The translations under genes were made by a program, and so were the position numbers. A stretch of 64,000 nt of DNA, from the NCBI GenBank assembly GCA_000727475.1, contig KL647299.1, positions 203,309 through 267,308 on the forward strand, given 5' to 3'. Shown piece by piece: positions 46,201-56,275 of the stretch; position 1 is the first letter of the stretch; each line of letters begins with the position of its first letter. The notes beneath the pieces are model-generated. The model saw only the letters and a program-made list of their open reading frames with translations. It made no database searches and was not told the origin of the DNA. This DNA is from Sarcocystis neurona (taxonomy: Eukaryota > Apicomplexa > Conoidasida > Eucoccidiorida > Sarcocystidae).

Positions 46201-47235
46201 CGTCTCTTTCTGTGTCGTCAACTGTCTCTCCTTTCTCCCTTCTACTTTTTCGTCCTTCTCGTCAATCGCACGCGCGGGCTTAGCGACGTAATACTTTCTC
46301 TCTGTAGTTTCTTTTCCGTTCTCTCCTTTACAACACGTGATCCTTCGTTTCTACTTTTTGCTCCTTGTCTTCTTTTCTACTCGTACTTCGTGCCTTGGGG
46401 TATCAGCGCCCTACGCGTGTCCTCGCTCTGTCACTTCTTTCTCCTCTTCCCACAGTTTTCTCTCGTTCGTTTCTTCTGCTACGTATGGAGTGGGTGGGAG
46501 CACCAGACACTTGTCTCGTTTTTGTTTTTTGTCCGTGTCCAGTCGCCTGACACCGACGCACGGAGAGACGTTCCACACACCGTCACGTCAGGCCAGCAGC
46601 AACAGGGGGACAAGAAGGAGTTCTCCTTTTTTTCCGCGTGAAACGTGTATATCTCCTTTCCACTTTTCCGTCTTAAGTGATATGAGGTGTACGTAGTGAC
46701 GGCTGGTACCAGCACCTGCTGCCACTGCTGCTGCTTCTCGTTTTGCGTCTTGGAGTCTGTCCTGGTTAGGTGAACTATTGACCGAGGGCCATAAACACAA
46801 GCATTGAAGGTTCTATGGGCTCGCTTGAAGAGGGTTACGTGCTGGGTTCTCTTCGCTCCGGCTGCTTGTTTCTTCACGTTGTGCTGCTGCTCTCAGGTGC
46901 TGCCTGTCTGCAGCTCCTGGCAATAACACCTCATGTGTGGAAGGCGTAGGCGTTTTTCTAGAAGTGTGTATGACGCGAGAATCGTTTAGTCGTTTCTGTG
47001 CCTCTCTCTCTTTCCCTGTCTTAATTCTTTTTAAAAAGTGAGGTCAACTGCTGCACCGCGCGTTTGATACGCTGATTCTCTATATTTCTTCTTTTGTCAA
47101 ACCAGCGATGATGTGTGCGCCGCACTCTGTGTATTTCTCCTTTCTCTTCGTCTGCACAGACCCACAATGATTCGATACGGAATTTCTAATATTCGCGAGC
47201 TCTTCGGTTCTCGTGCGATCCTCGGCGGCGCATAG
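22489..47235 (+). CDS. FARSA: Phenylalanyl-tRNA synthetase alpha subunit, cytosolic (12 exons, complete)
   Basis: Catalytic subunit of the heterotetrameric class II enzyme that charges tRNA-Phe with phenylalanine. Exons: 22489-23130, 25350-25796, 27604-27748, 30559-30674, 32075-32182, 34465-34571, 36389-36482, 40140-40232, 41532-41626, 44077-44148, 45272-45376, 47160-47235. They sum to 2100 bases, 699 residues plus TAG, and every split codon is compatible. N-terminal winged-helix segments occupy roughly residues 155-260, with low-complexity inserts at about 20-125 and 265-350. Class II motif 1 is about 440-480, motif 2 (VFRNE) about 568-572, the Phe-binding [11 protein letters not shown] about 622-632, and motif 3 (GLSLER) 670-675. 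The human protein is about 508 residues; the excess is mainly low complexity. Introns are 1.1-3.7 kb and microsatellite-rich. The beta subunit is not in the window. Confidence 0.97.
25350..25796 (+). CDS. FARSA: FARSA exon 2
   Basis: 149 codons, phase 0 at both ends, acceptor cttgctgcag. Encodes [20 protein letters not shown], the second DNA-binding-like fold of the alpha subunit, then a G/A/P/E-rich insert. The acceptor has a weak pyrimidine tract, but homology continues directly from exon 1. Confidence 0.92.
27604..27748 (+). CDS. FARSA: FARSA exon 3
   Basis: Acceptor atttttgcag, donor gtgcga. Encodes [20 protein letters not shown] and ends in [10 protein letters not shown], matching the LRKRKLL ... 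GSWRD segment of eukaryotic PheRS alpha. One base of a split GAG codon is left. Confidence 0.95.
28310..29020. repeat. Minisatellite (about 67 bp) around the assembly gap
   Basis: Units containing catgagacgcat, gagtctgccagcgtgcccg and a TA/TACA run recur at about 28310, 28377 and, across the gap, 28973. The copies on both sides suggest a tandem array that the assembly could not span. Lies in FARSA intron 3. Confidence 0.85.
28453..28917. other. Assembly gap (465 N)
   Basis: Run of N. It falls wholly in FARSA intron 3, so no coding sequence of that gene is lost. Open frames crossing it are meaningless. Confidence 0.99.
30559..30674 (+). CDS. FARSA: FARSA exon 4
   Basis: Acceptor gtgctgcag, donor gtaatt. 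Encodes [20 protein letters not shown], then the basic helix [13 protein letters not shown], the conserved FKPYNF...HPL ... FLEMGF region leading into motif 1. Confidence 0.96.
31395..31660. repeat. ATCT/GATA and TA microsatellite
   Basis: (CTAT)n run near 31395-31435 followed by TA/TG runs, in FARSA intron 4. Confidence 0.8.
32075..32182 (+). CDS. FARSA: FARSA exon 5 (motif 1 region)
   Basis: Acceptor ttttttttag, donor gtgaga; 36 codons in phase 0. Encodes [20 protein letters not shown] then RDVQDTFF, nearly invariant in archaeal/eukaryotic PheRS alpha. Confidence 0.98.
33780..34335. repeat. Long TATG/TACG/TGTG microsatellite
   Basis: About 550 bases of TGTA, TGTG and GTAC units, almost strictly alternating pyrimidine-purine, in FARSA intron 5. 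Open in several frames as C/M/V/Y-rich nonsense. Confidence 0.9.
34465..34571 (+). CDS. FARSA: FARSA exon 6
   Basis: Acceptor atgactgcag, donor gtaatt. Encodes [16 protein letters not shown] then GSIGWQYAW, matching LPxDYVxxVKxxHxxGxxGSxGYxYxW. Ends in a split TGG codon that joins to 36389. Confidence 0.96.
36389..36482 (+). CDS. FARSA: FARSA exon 7
   Basis: Acceptor aatcgtag, donor gtaaaa. Encodes [20 protein letters not shown] then CSLAQEYKR, containing the signature LRTHTT-SA. Confidence 0.97.
38350..38960. repeat. Degenerate minisatellite, about 40-45 bp period
   Basis: Repeated variants of aagagagaagtt followed by gtccac and a pyrimidine-rich half (ttcccttc, ttctcttg) in FARSA intron 7. 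Copies are diverged but keep purine-rich and pyrimidine-rich halves in the same order. Confidence 0.6.
40140..40232 (+). CDS. FARSA: FARSA exon 8 (motif 2)
   Basis: Acceptor ctcgtatag, donor gtacat; 31 codons, phase 0. Encodes [20 protein letters not shown] then FHQ, the class II motif 2 loop with its catalytic arginine in RNE. Confidence 0.98.
40240..40800. repeat. CT-rich tract with a 76-bp minisatellite
   Basis: Pyrimidine-rich sequence in FARSA intron 8. The word gtggacaactgactcgctg recurs at 40452, 40528 and 40604, a constant 76-base period with near-identical units. Confidence 0.85.
41470..41487. repeat. (GGT)n microsatellite
   Basis: Six uninterrupted GGT/GTG units just upstream of FARSA exon 9. 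Confidence 0.9.
41532..41626 (+). CDS. FARSA: FARSA exon 9
   Basis: Acceptor catgaacag, donor gtaaaa. Encodes [20 protein letters not shown] then [11 protein letters not shown], matching the EGVVxDxGLTLGHLxGVLxxFFxKLGI segment. Confidence 0.97.
43225..43405. repeat. ATCT/TA microsatellite
   Basis: Imperfect TATC/ATCT and TA units in FARSA intron 9. Confidence 0.85.
44077..44148 (+). CDS. FARSA: FARSA exon 10 (Phe-binding motif)
   Basis: Acceptor ggctacag, donor gtaagt. Encodes [20 protein letters not shown] then GLKK, the [12 protein letters not shown] amino-acid-binding region. Begins and ends with split codons (CGG and AAA) that fit the neighbours. Confidence 0.98.
44264..44401. repeat. 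Intron 10 duplicated segment, copy 1
   Basis: A purine-rich GAGACA block, then agagaaaaagaagaaaattt, then ccagttatgaatgacgtgag and gaatgcaaaa. The same order recurs at 44937-45063. Confidence 0.75.
44937..45063. repeat. Intron 10 duplicated segment, copy 2
   Basis: Diverged direct copy of 44264-44401, about 670 bases downstream, with several substitutions and small indels. Confidence 0.75.
45272..45376 (+). CDS. FARSA: FARSA exon 11 (motif 3)
   Basis: Acceptor gaattttcag, donor gtactt. Encodes [20 protein letters not shown] and [10 protein letters not shown], including class II motif 3. Confidence 0.98.
47160..47235 (+). CDS. FARSA: FARSA exon 12 (C-terminus)
   Basis: Acceptor gtctgcacag, stop TAG at 47233. 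Encodes [16 protein letters not shown] and nine further residues. The C-terminus is a few residues shorter than in some eukaryotes but complete through the conserved NIRELxG. Confidence 0.97.
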
Positions 47236-47432
47236 ACATCAATCGATCTCCTAGAGAAACGCAAGAAGCTAGATATAGAACCACAGACAGAACGTGAGGC
47301 GTTTTGACCCTCTGCTGCTGTAGTGAAACTGTCAGGTGACAACATCTTGTCTCCCTTATTCGTTGGTGACCAGAAAACTTCCACGTCGTGTCGCGCAAAA
47401 GCTCTTGTCAACAAGTGTGTACATATATATGA

Positions 47433-47464
<32 letters not shown>

Positions 47465-48610
47465 CTACATATGTACGTACATGTATATACATATATATAT
47501 ATATATATATGTGTAAGTTATATATGGGATAAGCTGTTGCGCTGATGACTTTTTCTTGAATCCGTTGCCATATATGTAGCCAAAAGCATCCTCTCCTTTT
47601 ACGTATGTGTTGAGAGGGAATGAGGAAGTACTGCCATATACATATATATATATATATTTATAGGTAGGCGTATAGATATGTGTGTGTGTGTCTACAGTGA
47701 TAATATATACAGTGTGCATACGTATACACATGTGTATACAAGGATTACTCCACGGGTGTTCTTGATGTTGACCGTGTGAACGTGTACGTCTTTGTCTCCA
47801 TGTGTGCACTTTGAGAAATATTCGAAACACTTCCCGGTGGCGCTTTTTTTTTTAAACAATAAGCGCTAGGGTGCTTGTCGCTTATATGCATATATATGCG
47901 TACGCCAGTGTCTGCAGACACGTAGACAAATTGACAGATAGATAGACGCCTCAAAGAAGGTATCCCTTGCAACGTCTTCCCGAAAAGGAGCCGCGTTCGT
48001 GTGAATCAGGAGAGAGAAAGGAAAACAAGAAGGTTGCAATGGTGAGGTGATAATCTTTCTTCAATGCCCGAACGATCTCTTGTGAAACATTGTGTGAAGA
48101 AATCCACGCCGAGAAATCCCTACTCCTACGGAGTAGTTAATGTATTCAACTGCCGGACAACAGAAACGCCGGCGTGATCTCTACTGCAAGGAGTGTCGTC
48201 GCCATTTTTTAAAGTAACAACTACCCGTGTACATACGGCAGAAAAGGTTTGTTTCCACTGTGTACAAGTGTGTATTGAAGCACTGATATATGTACTTTTG
48301 TCCACCTGAACAGTGCGACGTTTTACACACATGTATATGTATATATATGTATATGTATACATATATACGTATGTATACATATACATATATATGTATACAT
48401 ATGTATAAAAGGGGATACACGCATATATAAAATATATGTAACCGTAGATATATTATATGTGTCTAATTATGTGTATATATGTACATACGTAAGTAGAATA
48501 TCGTGTCTGTATGTTTGTATATATAAATATACATGTGTACGTGAGGCATGGTTTTCTCTGACAAAATGTTCTATCCAGTGTTTCACGAAGATGCGTACAG
48601 ACTCTGGCGC

Positions 48611-48668
48611 GTGTGTGTGTTTGTGTGTTTGTGTTTGTGTTTGTGTGTGCGTGTGTGTGTGTGTGTGG
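48611..48668. repeat. (GT)n/(GTTT)n microsatellite
   Basis: GT-rich run with occasional TTT interruptions. Confidence 0.9.
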
Positions 48669-51600
48669 GTGTCGTAGGGGCGTACGTGCATATTTGTATC
48701 TGTACGTTCACTGAATAACTGCACAAAGATATATACATGTGTAAATTACTGACTGATCAGTGGGTGTTTTTTCTAGAATACACATATATATTGAGATGAT
48801 ATGTTGAAGGCAGACCAGTTGATGCAGCAGCAAAATAGAGTTCTCATTCCTAATGATTGCGTTAGTATTCCGAGCAAGTGTACGACGATCACCAGGCTTA
48901 TTCACCTGGAGGGCGTGTTGCATTTGCCTTTGTGGTGACTTGTTGCCGGGTGCTGCCGTATCACTAGCATCTGTGCTGCGTCCACCTCCAGTAAATAGGA
49001 GGTTTCCGCTCCATTTCCTTAGCTAGAGTAACAGCAGTGGAGCGTCCTTCTGTTCTGCACCTATTATTTGTACACCTGCGTTTCAAACGTGGCTACGTTG
49101 TTAGACCGAAAGAAACGAGGACGTGTATATGCATGTATGTGCATTCGTGGATACATATATGGGGAGACAGGGAAAATTTACGCATTCTCTGATGAATGAA
49201 CGAGCTGCAGTAAGTAACCCTCTCCACAAACACACGTGTGAGCACAGTAACAGTGGCGGTCTTCCAGCGACGAAATTACGTTTGCGTAAGGAGCTGCAGC
49301 GTAACGTTTCTGTCGATTCCCAAAGCGGGACAACGACACTTCACAAAGACAAGAAAACAACAATAATTGATAGCAGTGATAGTAGTTGCCGTTGCAGTAG
49401 TAGTGGCGTCAACGACCAACAACACCCTACAGTGATGATCGGGTTCTTCATGAAACGATTGCCTTAATGGCATCGTCCTTATTCATACGCAGATGACGTA
49501 TGTGTGGCAGCTGCAATGGGTTAAATCACACCAGACAGAAACGGTGGTAGAGTTTGAGTTCTCCTTCTGTCGATAATAGGTTGTAACTTCCAAATCCAGA
49601 TAATTCTCCATAAGTCAGAATCGCGTGTCCTACGTGTGCAGTCTGTACTGGATAACTCAGCTACCGCGCCGTATGCAGGGTGCGCACGTGCTCGTGTATA
49701 GCAGTGCAGCATTTTTGTGAGTACTTGCCCAGATTTTGTCCGTTTGTAATGCTTTCATATTTTCATTCGGGGGCCCTGCAGGCGAACAGTCATCCTGTAT
49801 CTCTACTGATCGTTCTATGTCGTACCCATGCGGAGGCGCACCGAAGTACATGTGAAGACATTTATAATGAATTTTCGTCTCCAGAGACGCTCTTGCTTCA
49901 GCGGCGAGTGTGCACCACTGTAGCTTTCGTTTTTCATTGTTTTCGACGTTTAAGGAGAACTTTGTAGGCTGCATCCGCGTGGCGAGAAGGCAGCCGCTTT
50001 TTCTGTCCGTCCGCGTGTACTCATCCCTGTCACGCCTGTGACTGGTGGCTCGATTTGTTTGCACCTATATCCGTGCAGATGACTAGTTGCACAGCTCACG
50101 TGATCTGTAGGTATCCACGTGCTGGAAATGTGCCAGCTGGGTTAACAATAGAGGATGAGGATAGTGTACCTTTGCAGGCTTCAAAAGCGTGTTAAGAGAC
50201 GTTGCAAAAGGGCAGATCGTGTACAGATATATTATGCGTGCTCCGTGTACGCTGTGCGTGTGCGAGAGGGTGCACGCGAAAATGAGGGTGTAACGGTATA
50301 TCTGTCTATTGAGCGTGTAGGCACGCGTAGCAATGTGATCAGCTGAGTGCAGATGTGCATGTTGACTACACACTTGCGGGTGGTGCTTGTGGGTCTGTTG
50401 TCCGTTGCACGCGAAGTCCGCTGCCTACGTCGAAGCGTTCACTTCACGTAGTTCTCGTTTTCCTGCATATCCCTTTTCCCCATTGGGCTTCCACCAGCAC
50501 AGGATAGATGCGCCTACTGCGTCAGCGTGTTATCACAATGCACCGTTGGCTAACAACTTTTCCGGTGGTCTTCCTTCCCACATTCACCCATACTCGTAAT
50601 GGTAGTCATGTGTGTGTTGAGTGCTTGAAAGCTGCACCATCATACGTATTTTGTGCACCACGGCTGTGCGACTCACGCATGTGAAACGTGTAGTCACTAC
50701 TTCAGCACGTGTCCTGCTTTACTCTCTCAAATCTCTTGGCTAAAATTCAACGTCAAAACAGTTTTAAGGTGGGGCTTAATCTTTCGCAGCAGAATTCCTT
50801 AGCCTGTGTGCCTCCTCTAGAAGTGCATTCTAACGTTCAGGGTTTTAAGCGCCATGTGGTAAAATTTGAAATTGAAGCCTTCTTGTGTGTGCACAGGCAG
50901 CAGTAGTGGTTAGCCGAAAAGTCGGTTCAGACACAAATAAGAGAAACAAAATTGATAGTGGCCAGGTGGCTTCGTCGTCCCCTTCCAACAAAAACTGGGA
51001 GGAGTCCGGTGCTTTTATCTTGCGTACAGTGGTCACTCCACCTCATCACTGTTATCACAGCACCCACCGATAAGCCAAAGCGGCAGTGTGCTACAAGATA
51101 ATAGGAAGAGTGTAGTAATGTTAACTCCCCTCCACCCTCCATCTGACCGTAATCACTTCTGTTTCCATTTTCGCGCACTGCGAAACATGTACGCACCCAC
51201 CTAGTCTCTTTTTTTGCGCAAAAATGCTTCAGGTCACTGTGCCACCACGCTCGTCGTCCACGTCCCTAAAAAGGACGCTTCAGTGCCCCGCCAAGCCACA
51301 CAGTAACTGCGGGTTCTCATGAATATCTGTAGGTCACCAGAGAGATACACAGTCCGCCTGTTATATTGACCATTCAGAATAAACTCCAAGTCTGCGATTA
51401 TACTTTATTCGTGAGGCAGAATTCTGCTCGAGATAATTGGTTTCTGACCTGGGTATCGTCAGAAAGCAGACGTTGCGCACTCCGGCAGACTTTATGTAGA
51501 GTTGATTTTTCCTTGCTGGGAAGCCTCTAAGAATCTTCAACGTCTCGAAATTGTGCAGACGTTTTTAATACTTGGTACGAAGACGATCGCAGATGCAACA

Positions 51601-51709
51601 GTCACACGCAGCGGAAAATTGAGTCGCTTTGCTGTTTCAGTGAGCCAACTTAAAACTGCGAAATTTGCGGTACTGAATAGCAAAAACGTCTTTTCTTGTG
51701 ATTGCGTAT

Positions 51710-51950
51710 GTAATTTAACAGAGGGAGAATCTCCAGTGGCGAACGGTGTTGAATAGTGCAGATAACATAAGAATGCAGTATGTAAAAGGAATGACGGAGG
51801 CAACATTGCGTAAGTGCACTGAAACCGTATGTGATGAAACAGAGGGAGAATATCCAGTAATGATCGGTGTTACATAATGCAGATAACATAAGAATGCTGT
51901 AACACAAAAGGAATGACGGAAGCAACATTGCGTAAGTGCACTGAAAAGCT
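51710..51950. repeat. Two-copy tandem repeat, period about 121 bp
   Basis: gagggagaat, gcagataacataagaatg and aacattgcgtaagtgcactg recur 121-122 bases apart (anchors 51721 and 51842). The copies differ at scattered positions, so the duplication is not very recent. Confidence 0.85.
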
Positions 51951-52652
51951 TAGTCATCAGCTCCAGGTCTTCACGAGTTCAAGTCATTGTGTACTTCCGT
52001 GTGGATGAGGGCGGAAGGTTTCACCTTGAACAGAGTAAAACGTGCACCTCAGTATGTGTAATCCCGCACGTTAGCGGTTTCTGTTCAGTGCTGAGGAATA
52101 ACATCTCTGAATTTGGGAACTTCCGTCCTTCTGAGGTGCAAGTCGAGTGTCTTTGAGATCTATCTTGAAGCAAACGGGTAAAAGGATTCGCGAAAGCGTT
52201 TGCTGAGACGAAAGCATGACTGTTGTACCGCACGCCTGCGTATGTACACAGCCAAATCTTTTGAAAATCAGTCTGTGCGTATCAAAAAAGTCTGTGGACT
52301 GGTTTTACGACACGAGCGCGACTCTGCACGAGGAACTTTTTGCACGGAGGGCGCTTGGAGATCAGAAAGATACATAAAGCTGTTTTCACACCTCACGTAG
52401 CGTCACCGCTTCTACTACTTGTGAACCTGTGCGGATTTTCAACTTACATGTATGTCGTTTTTGCACACGCGCGGTGTCTGTACACCTAATCACATTCCTG
52501 TCGCTGCGGACGAAAAAGTGAGCTGAACAAACGAGAGGGTGCTTGTGTTTTGCACCGCGGGTATCCACTAATGTTGCTGCGTGACGTCCGCGACAGCGTT
52601 TATGTCGCTCCACGCCGGATTCGGTTGCAGAGACACTCCTTCTCAGCGGAAA

Positions 52653-54808
52653 ATGCCAGGCACAATGTGCAGGACAGGCGGCTTCGGGGGTGCACTTCTT
52701 TGGCTCTTTCTCGCAACAAACGCAAGAACACAAGAGCATATCGAAAAATTCGCGCTGCACTATCCGCCTTCAGCCGGTGACATCCCGTTTTACCCGGTGC
52801 CGCCACAAAACAGCTTGAGTTCACCGGAGGGAAAAGGAGATCACGATCCACACCCTGCCGACGTAAATACAGACAAACGCGCTCCCAGTGCGGATTCAGT
52901 ACACGAGAGAAACGTGCAAAAGCGGGGTTGGAGTCCTACTTCATGGTGGTGGAAGTCGAATCCGATGCTTGTCGTGGACACAATCATTTTCAAGCGGGAA
53001 GCAGGTTCGTAAGGAAGTAACGGATCCACCCTTGGTGGTTGCACCAGATATGTATGGTCACCCCCTTTAGGTCCTATAAAGTTATCAATGACAAACGACG
53101 AGCTTCACGTTGCAGGGAACCAAGGCAGCGTTCTAAGCTTTGCTGGGGATGAGGATGAATCTAAACTGCTGTTCGGCACGCACGCAGTAATCAAACCGGA
53201 CTTGCGCATCGACGGCGCTGTAACCTCTAACGGAGAGACCGAATGGTAATGCACGTGAGTGCGCACAAATACGTCGTTTCAGTTGTCCTGACTTGTTCTA
53301 CTGGTCACACGAAAAATGGTCTCGTCCTTGGCGACAAAGTCGACTTATTGCGCTGCACCTTATCTCCTACACTAAGGCGTTTGCTTCGTCGGGTTCCCCG
53401 TAAGAAAGAGATTTTTCAGGCGGCTATGGAGTTTGAACACGTTTGACGGTGACACACAGCTGGAGGGTTTCTGGACGCCCCAGGCAAGAACCCTTCCGAA
53501 TCCGCAACTGTGCATACAGAATTTCGTGTTTACGCTTTCTGGCAGACTTTCAGCAGATGCGAAAATTCTGCCGACATTTTCCTGGGCGGCCCTTGGTAAG
53601 GGTAGCGTGACTGCTGAGAATCGTCCCTTGGTAAGGGTAGCGTGACTGCTGAGAATTCTTCCGCGTGTATTTGTTGCAGTTTCTCGTCACCTCCCATGAA
53701 TGGGCACGTGCCCTTTAGTCGTTATTCAATCCATTTAATTAATTTACACGAATCCAGTGGTAAACTACAACGATGGAGTCGTCTGCGTTGTTTTAGCAAA
53801 TTCGCTGGCACGTCGGTGTCGGGAACATATTTCAATCTCCCCTCGCATTCGGAAGTTCTGATCAAAGCTCGAATTCACTACTTTGACCAGTGGCAAGGTT
53901 TGTACAGTCATACTAGATGGTTCAAAAGCAACTTTTATCCCCATCTTGCAGGACAGACAGTTTACGCGAAGCTCGGAAGAACCATAATTTGGACAGGTGC
54001 TCTAAGCCTTTTTTAGTTAGAAAACATTAGACAAACATTTTTCAAAAAAGACACTTGAAGTACGGGAGACAGCAGCTTTTCCGAAAGTCCTTTGAAAGTG
54101 ATAGAAGCGGATATACGTCATCGAAACAACGATAGGCGATTGAAATAAATTGCATGGCCTTTGCAGGCTCTTGGAGCTGGTGCCCGCGGGTGAAGCGACT
54201 TCGTAAAATTGAACATACAGCCGCGTTCTTGCCTTGAAAGCTCCTTTTTGTCCGCTCTTCCAATCACAGGGCTATTTTGCCGAGGTATGCTCAAGTGATA
54301 CTATGTATTAGGTGTGCGATCTCTCCGCCGGCCCCTCCTCTGCGTGGAGTTCTCTAGTGCAGTTCATTTCAATCCTGATATCCCCAGGATTGTGCACGGC
54401 ACGGAATCGATTCCGGTGGTCATACGTATCCTGACCGGCTATCGGTGGGGGCGCGTTACACTCAATACGGCTTAAAGAGTGTGGCTGTGAGACGGAATTC
54501 GATTTGTGCGTTCAGCGGCCTGTCAATGTCGCCGTTCCGCATTCCCTCCCGTTTTTGAGGCTAACCTTTGCCAGGTAACTAACCACCACTAGTTCAACGC
54601 AATTCTGCGAAATGCTGCTGTTGTGGTGTCGCCGAGCGCCACGCTGAGGTTTATACCAAAGACGTCGTACTATAATCGTATCTTTAACGTACATCGCGGT
54701 CAAGCAAGCGGACCTATAATCGTGAAATTTTTTAGCACTATGGGAAAAAGTGCCGATCCCTGCGTGGCTTCCTGGGGTGTGGATGACGTAGCCATTTACA
54801 TACGCTGA
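52653..54808 (+). CDS. Putative secreted protein, ten short exons, one frame break
   Basis: The ATG at 52653 begins MPGTMCRTGGFGGALLWLFL, a signal peptide. Proposed exons: 52653-53004, 53116-53245, 53420-53595, 53797-53897, 53952-53996, 54167-54189, 54270-54284 (15 nt), 54388-54444, 54593-54648, 54736-54808 (TGA). All phases fit except exon 3 to 4, which is off by one base. Features include LPSHSEVLIKARIHYFDQWQ, KLGRTIIWTG, a cysteine-containing HTYPDRLS segment and the C-terminal SWGVDDVAIYIR, which together suggest a beta-rich extracellular domain. From memory these resemble secreted ciliate proteins; no family name is assigned. Introns are only 54-201 bases and lack microsatellites, unlike the neighbours. 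It could be functional (with a sequence error) or a recent pseudogene. Confidence 0.55.
53590..53658. repeat. 35-bp tandem duplication over a splice donor
   Basis: The unit starting cccttggtaagggtagcg occurs twice in tandem, at about 53590 and 53625, duplicating the exon 3 donor gtaagg (53596 and 53631) of the putative secreted-protein gene. Confidence 0.9.
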
Positions 54809-56078
54809 AAAGGTTTTTCAAGAAAGACAATTTTCGCCACCACCAGTCCCGGCTACTACAACGTCGTCTTGATACGATTGTTCCCTGATCTCGAAAGCTG
54901 TATACAATGACGCTTCAAATTATACGTTAGTCGTTTCACTGCATCTGCGAAGGTCCGCAATTGCGGAAGCAACTACTTCGTTGAACAACAGATTCCCCCA
55001 GCAATTGAAGGCAGCCATGCGCGAGCAGATTTCGCACCACGGGTCCTTGCGGTCACCACCATAGTATTTCGCGGTTCATACTTCGCCAGTTCACGTTATG
55101 CCGCTGGAGTCCCTCTTTGCAGGACCCGCCGCAGCTATTTCGTTTTAACACCTCTGCTGTACATTCGACAGAGAGTATCAGCCATACGGCTACGCGTAGT
55201 TCAACTGACTAAATATGTTCGGCAAGACATAGCAGCCTTTGTCCTTCTAGCATGCCCTCGCAGTGCGGTTGGCGAGTGCATTATTACTATTACTACTGCT
55301 ACTACTACTACGATCAATGCACTTGCCACTGTGTTTCTTGAGTTCCACCGCGTACTGGTAGCGCCATCGATGCTGATGCTCCTGCTTGTCTTTGACTCTA
55401 CTAGCGTCTTCCTGTTGCAGAATCCAGTTCGAACAGGATTGTGGCAGCGACTTCATCTCTGAAAGCCTCTCCAACCCGCCAGGCCTTCACTGCAGAATCA
55501 TCCTTGCTGCGACGGGTTTTCCTCTTCGTATATATTTGCGTGGAAGCGGCTTGCAATAAAAAGGAGCGTAACTAGCTGTTGTACGCAGCTTGACTTTGTG
55601 TATTTCATCCCAATTAAGGCATCCAAGCACAACCAGGGATGGGATGTATTTCATCCCAATTAAGGCATCCAAGCACAACCAAAGTTTCGGTGTTTTCGAC
55701 TTTCGCAGCCTGCGATATCGGCAGAGTCACTGGCGAGCACGTACGAAAACAACATCAAGAAGTTACGACTTAATCATGAAATCACTGACGGTAACGTTGT
55801 ATTTCACTGCTAGTGACGGTAACCTAGACAGAGTTACGCCCGAACGCAGACGCGCACAAAGCAAACGTGTGCTCGTACTTGCCGGCTGTCTTCGTTGCGT
55901 ATCTTACACATTTATGCTCCCACAGATAATAATACTTATGCACATGCATGTGTACACATTAACAACTATAAAGTCAGATATTCGTATACATTCATGTATA
56001 TACGTAGATGGGCGTATGTCGGAGTGCCGTGCTGCTACAGGAGGGGTAAGAGTTGCTTCTAGTTTCTTCAAACGTTCT
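54809..56078. other. Intergenic between convergent genes
   Basis: Separates the plus-strand secreted-protein gene from the 3' end of the minus-strand ankyrin gene. Contains an imperfect ACT/CTA trinucleotide run near 55280-55315 and a 46-bp tandem duplication (55598-55682). No coding exon recognised. Confidence 0.5.
55598..55682. repeat. Tandem duplication, period 46 bp
   Basis: tatttcatcccaattaaggc and atccaagcacaacca recur exactly 46 bases apart (55601 and 55647), with no mismatch in the shared 37 bases. Confidence 0.9.
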
Positions 56079-56275
56079 TCACTGCATTAAGAGTTCTCTT
56101 ATTTCTGGATTGATCCCTTCTTTTGCAAGCGCTACGACAGTCTCTCCGTCGCCGTTTGCAATGGATAAATTCGGCTTGTGCTGCAGCAGTTCCCTCACAA
56201 TTTCCATGTTCTCAGCCACAACCGCGATGTGTAACGCAGTTTCTCCGCAGTTGTCGCGCGCGTTCACATCGGCGC
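56079..56275 (-). CDS. Ankyrin gene terminal exon
   Basis: Acceptor cccttccatcag, stop TGA. Encodes ADVNARDNCGETALHIAVVA, then NMEIVRELLQHKPNL and a partial last repeat. Confidence 0.92.

Larger units (their letters stand above)
47236..52652. other. Intergenic; no gene recognised
   Basis: The first 1.5 kb still carries TA/TG microsatellites (47420-47520, 48320-48420, a GT run at 48611-48668). From about 48.8 kb the sequence is repeat-poor. Open frames near 49123, 50709 and 51502 show no known motif. A two-copy tandem repeat lies at 51710-51950. Confidence 0.5.

Noticed and set aside
52653..54808. Calling this locus a pseudogene outright
   Set aside because: Nine of ten exons keep open, phased frames with a signal peptide and an intact stop; a single base error could explain the break.
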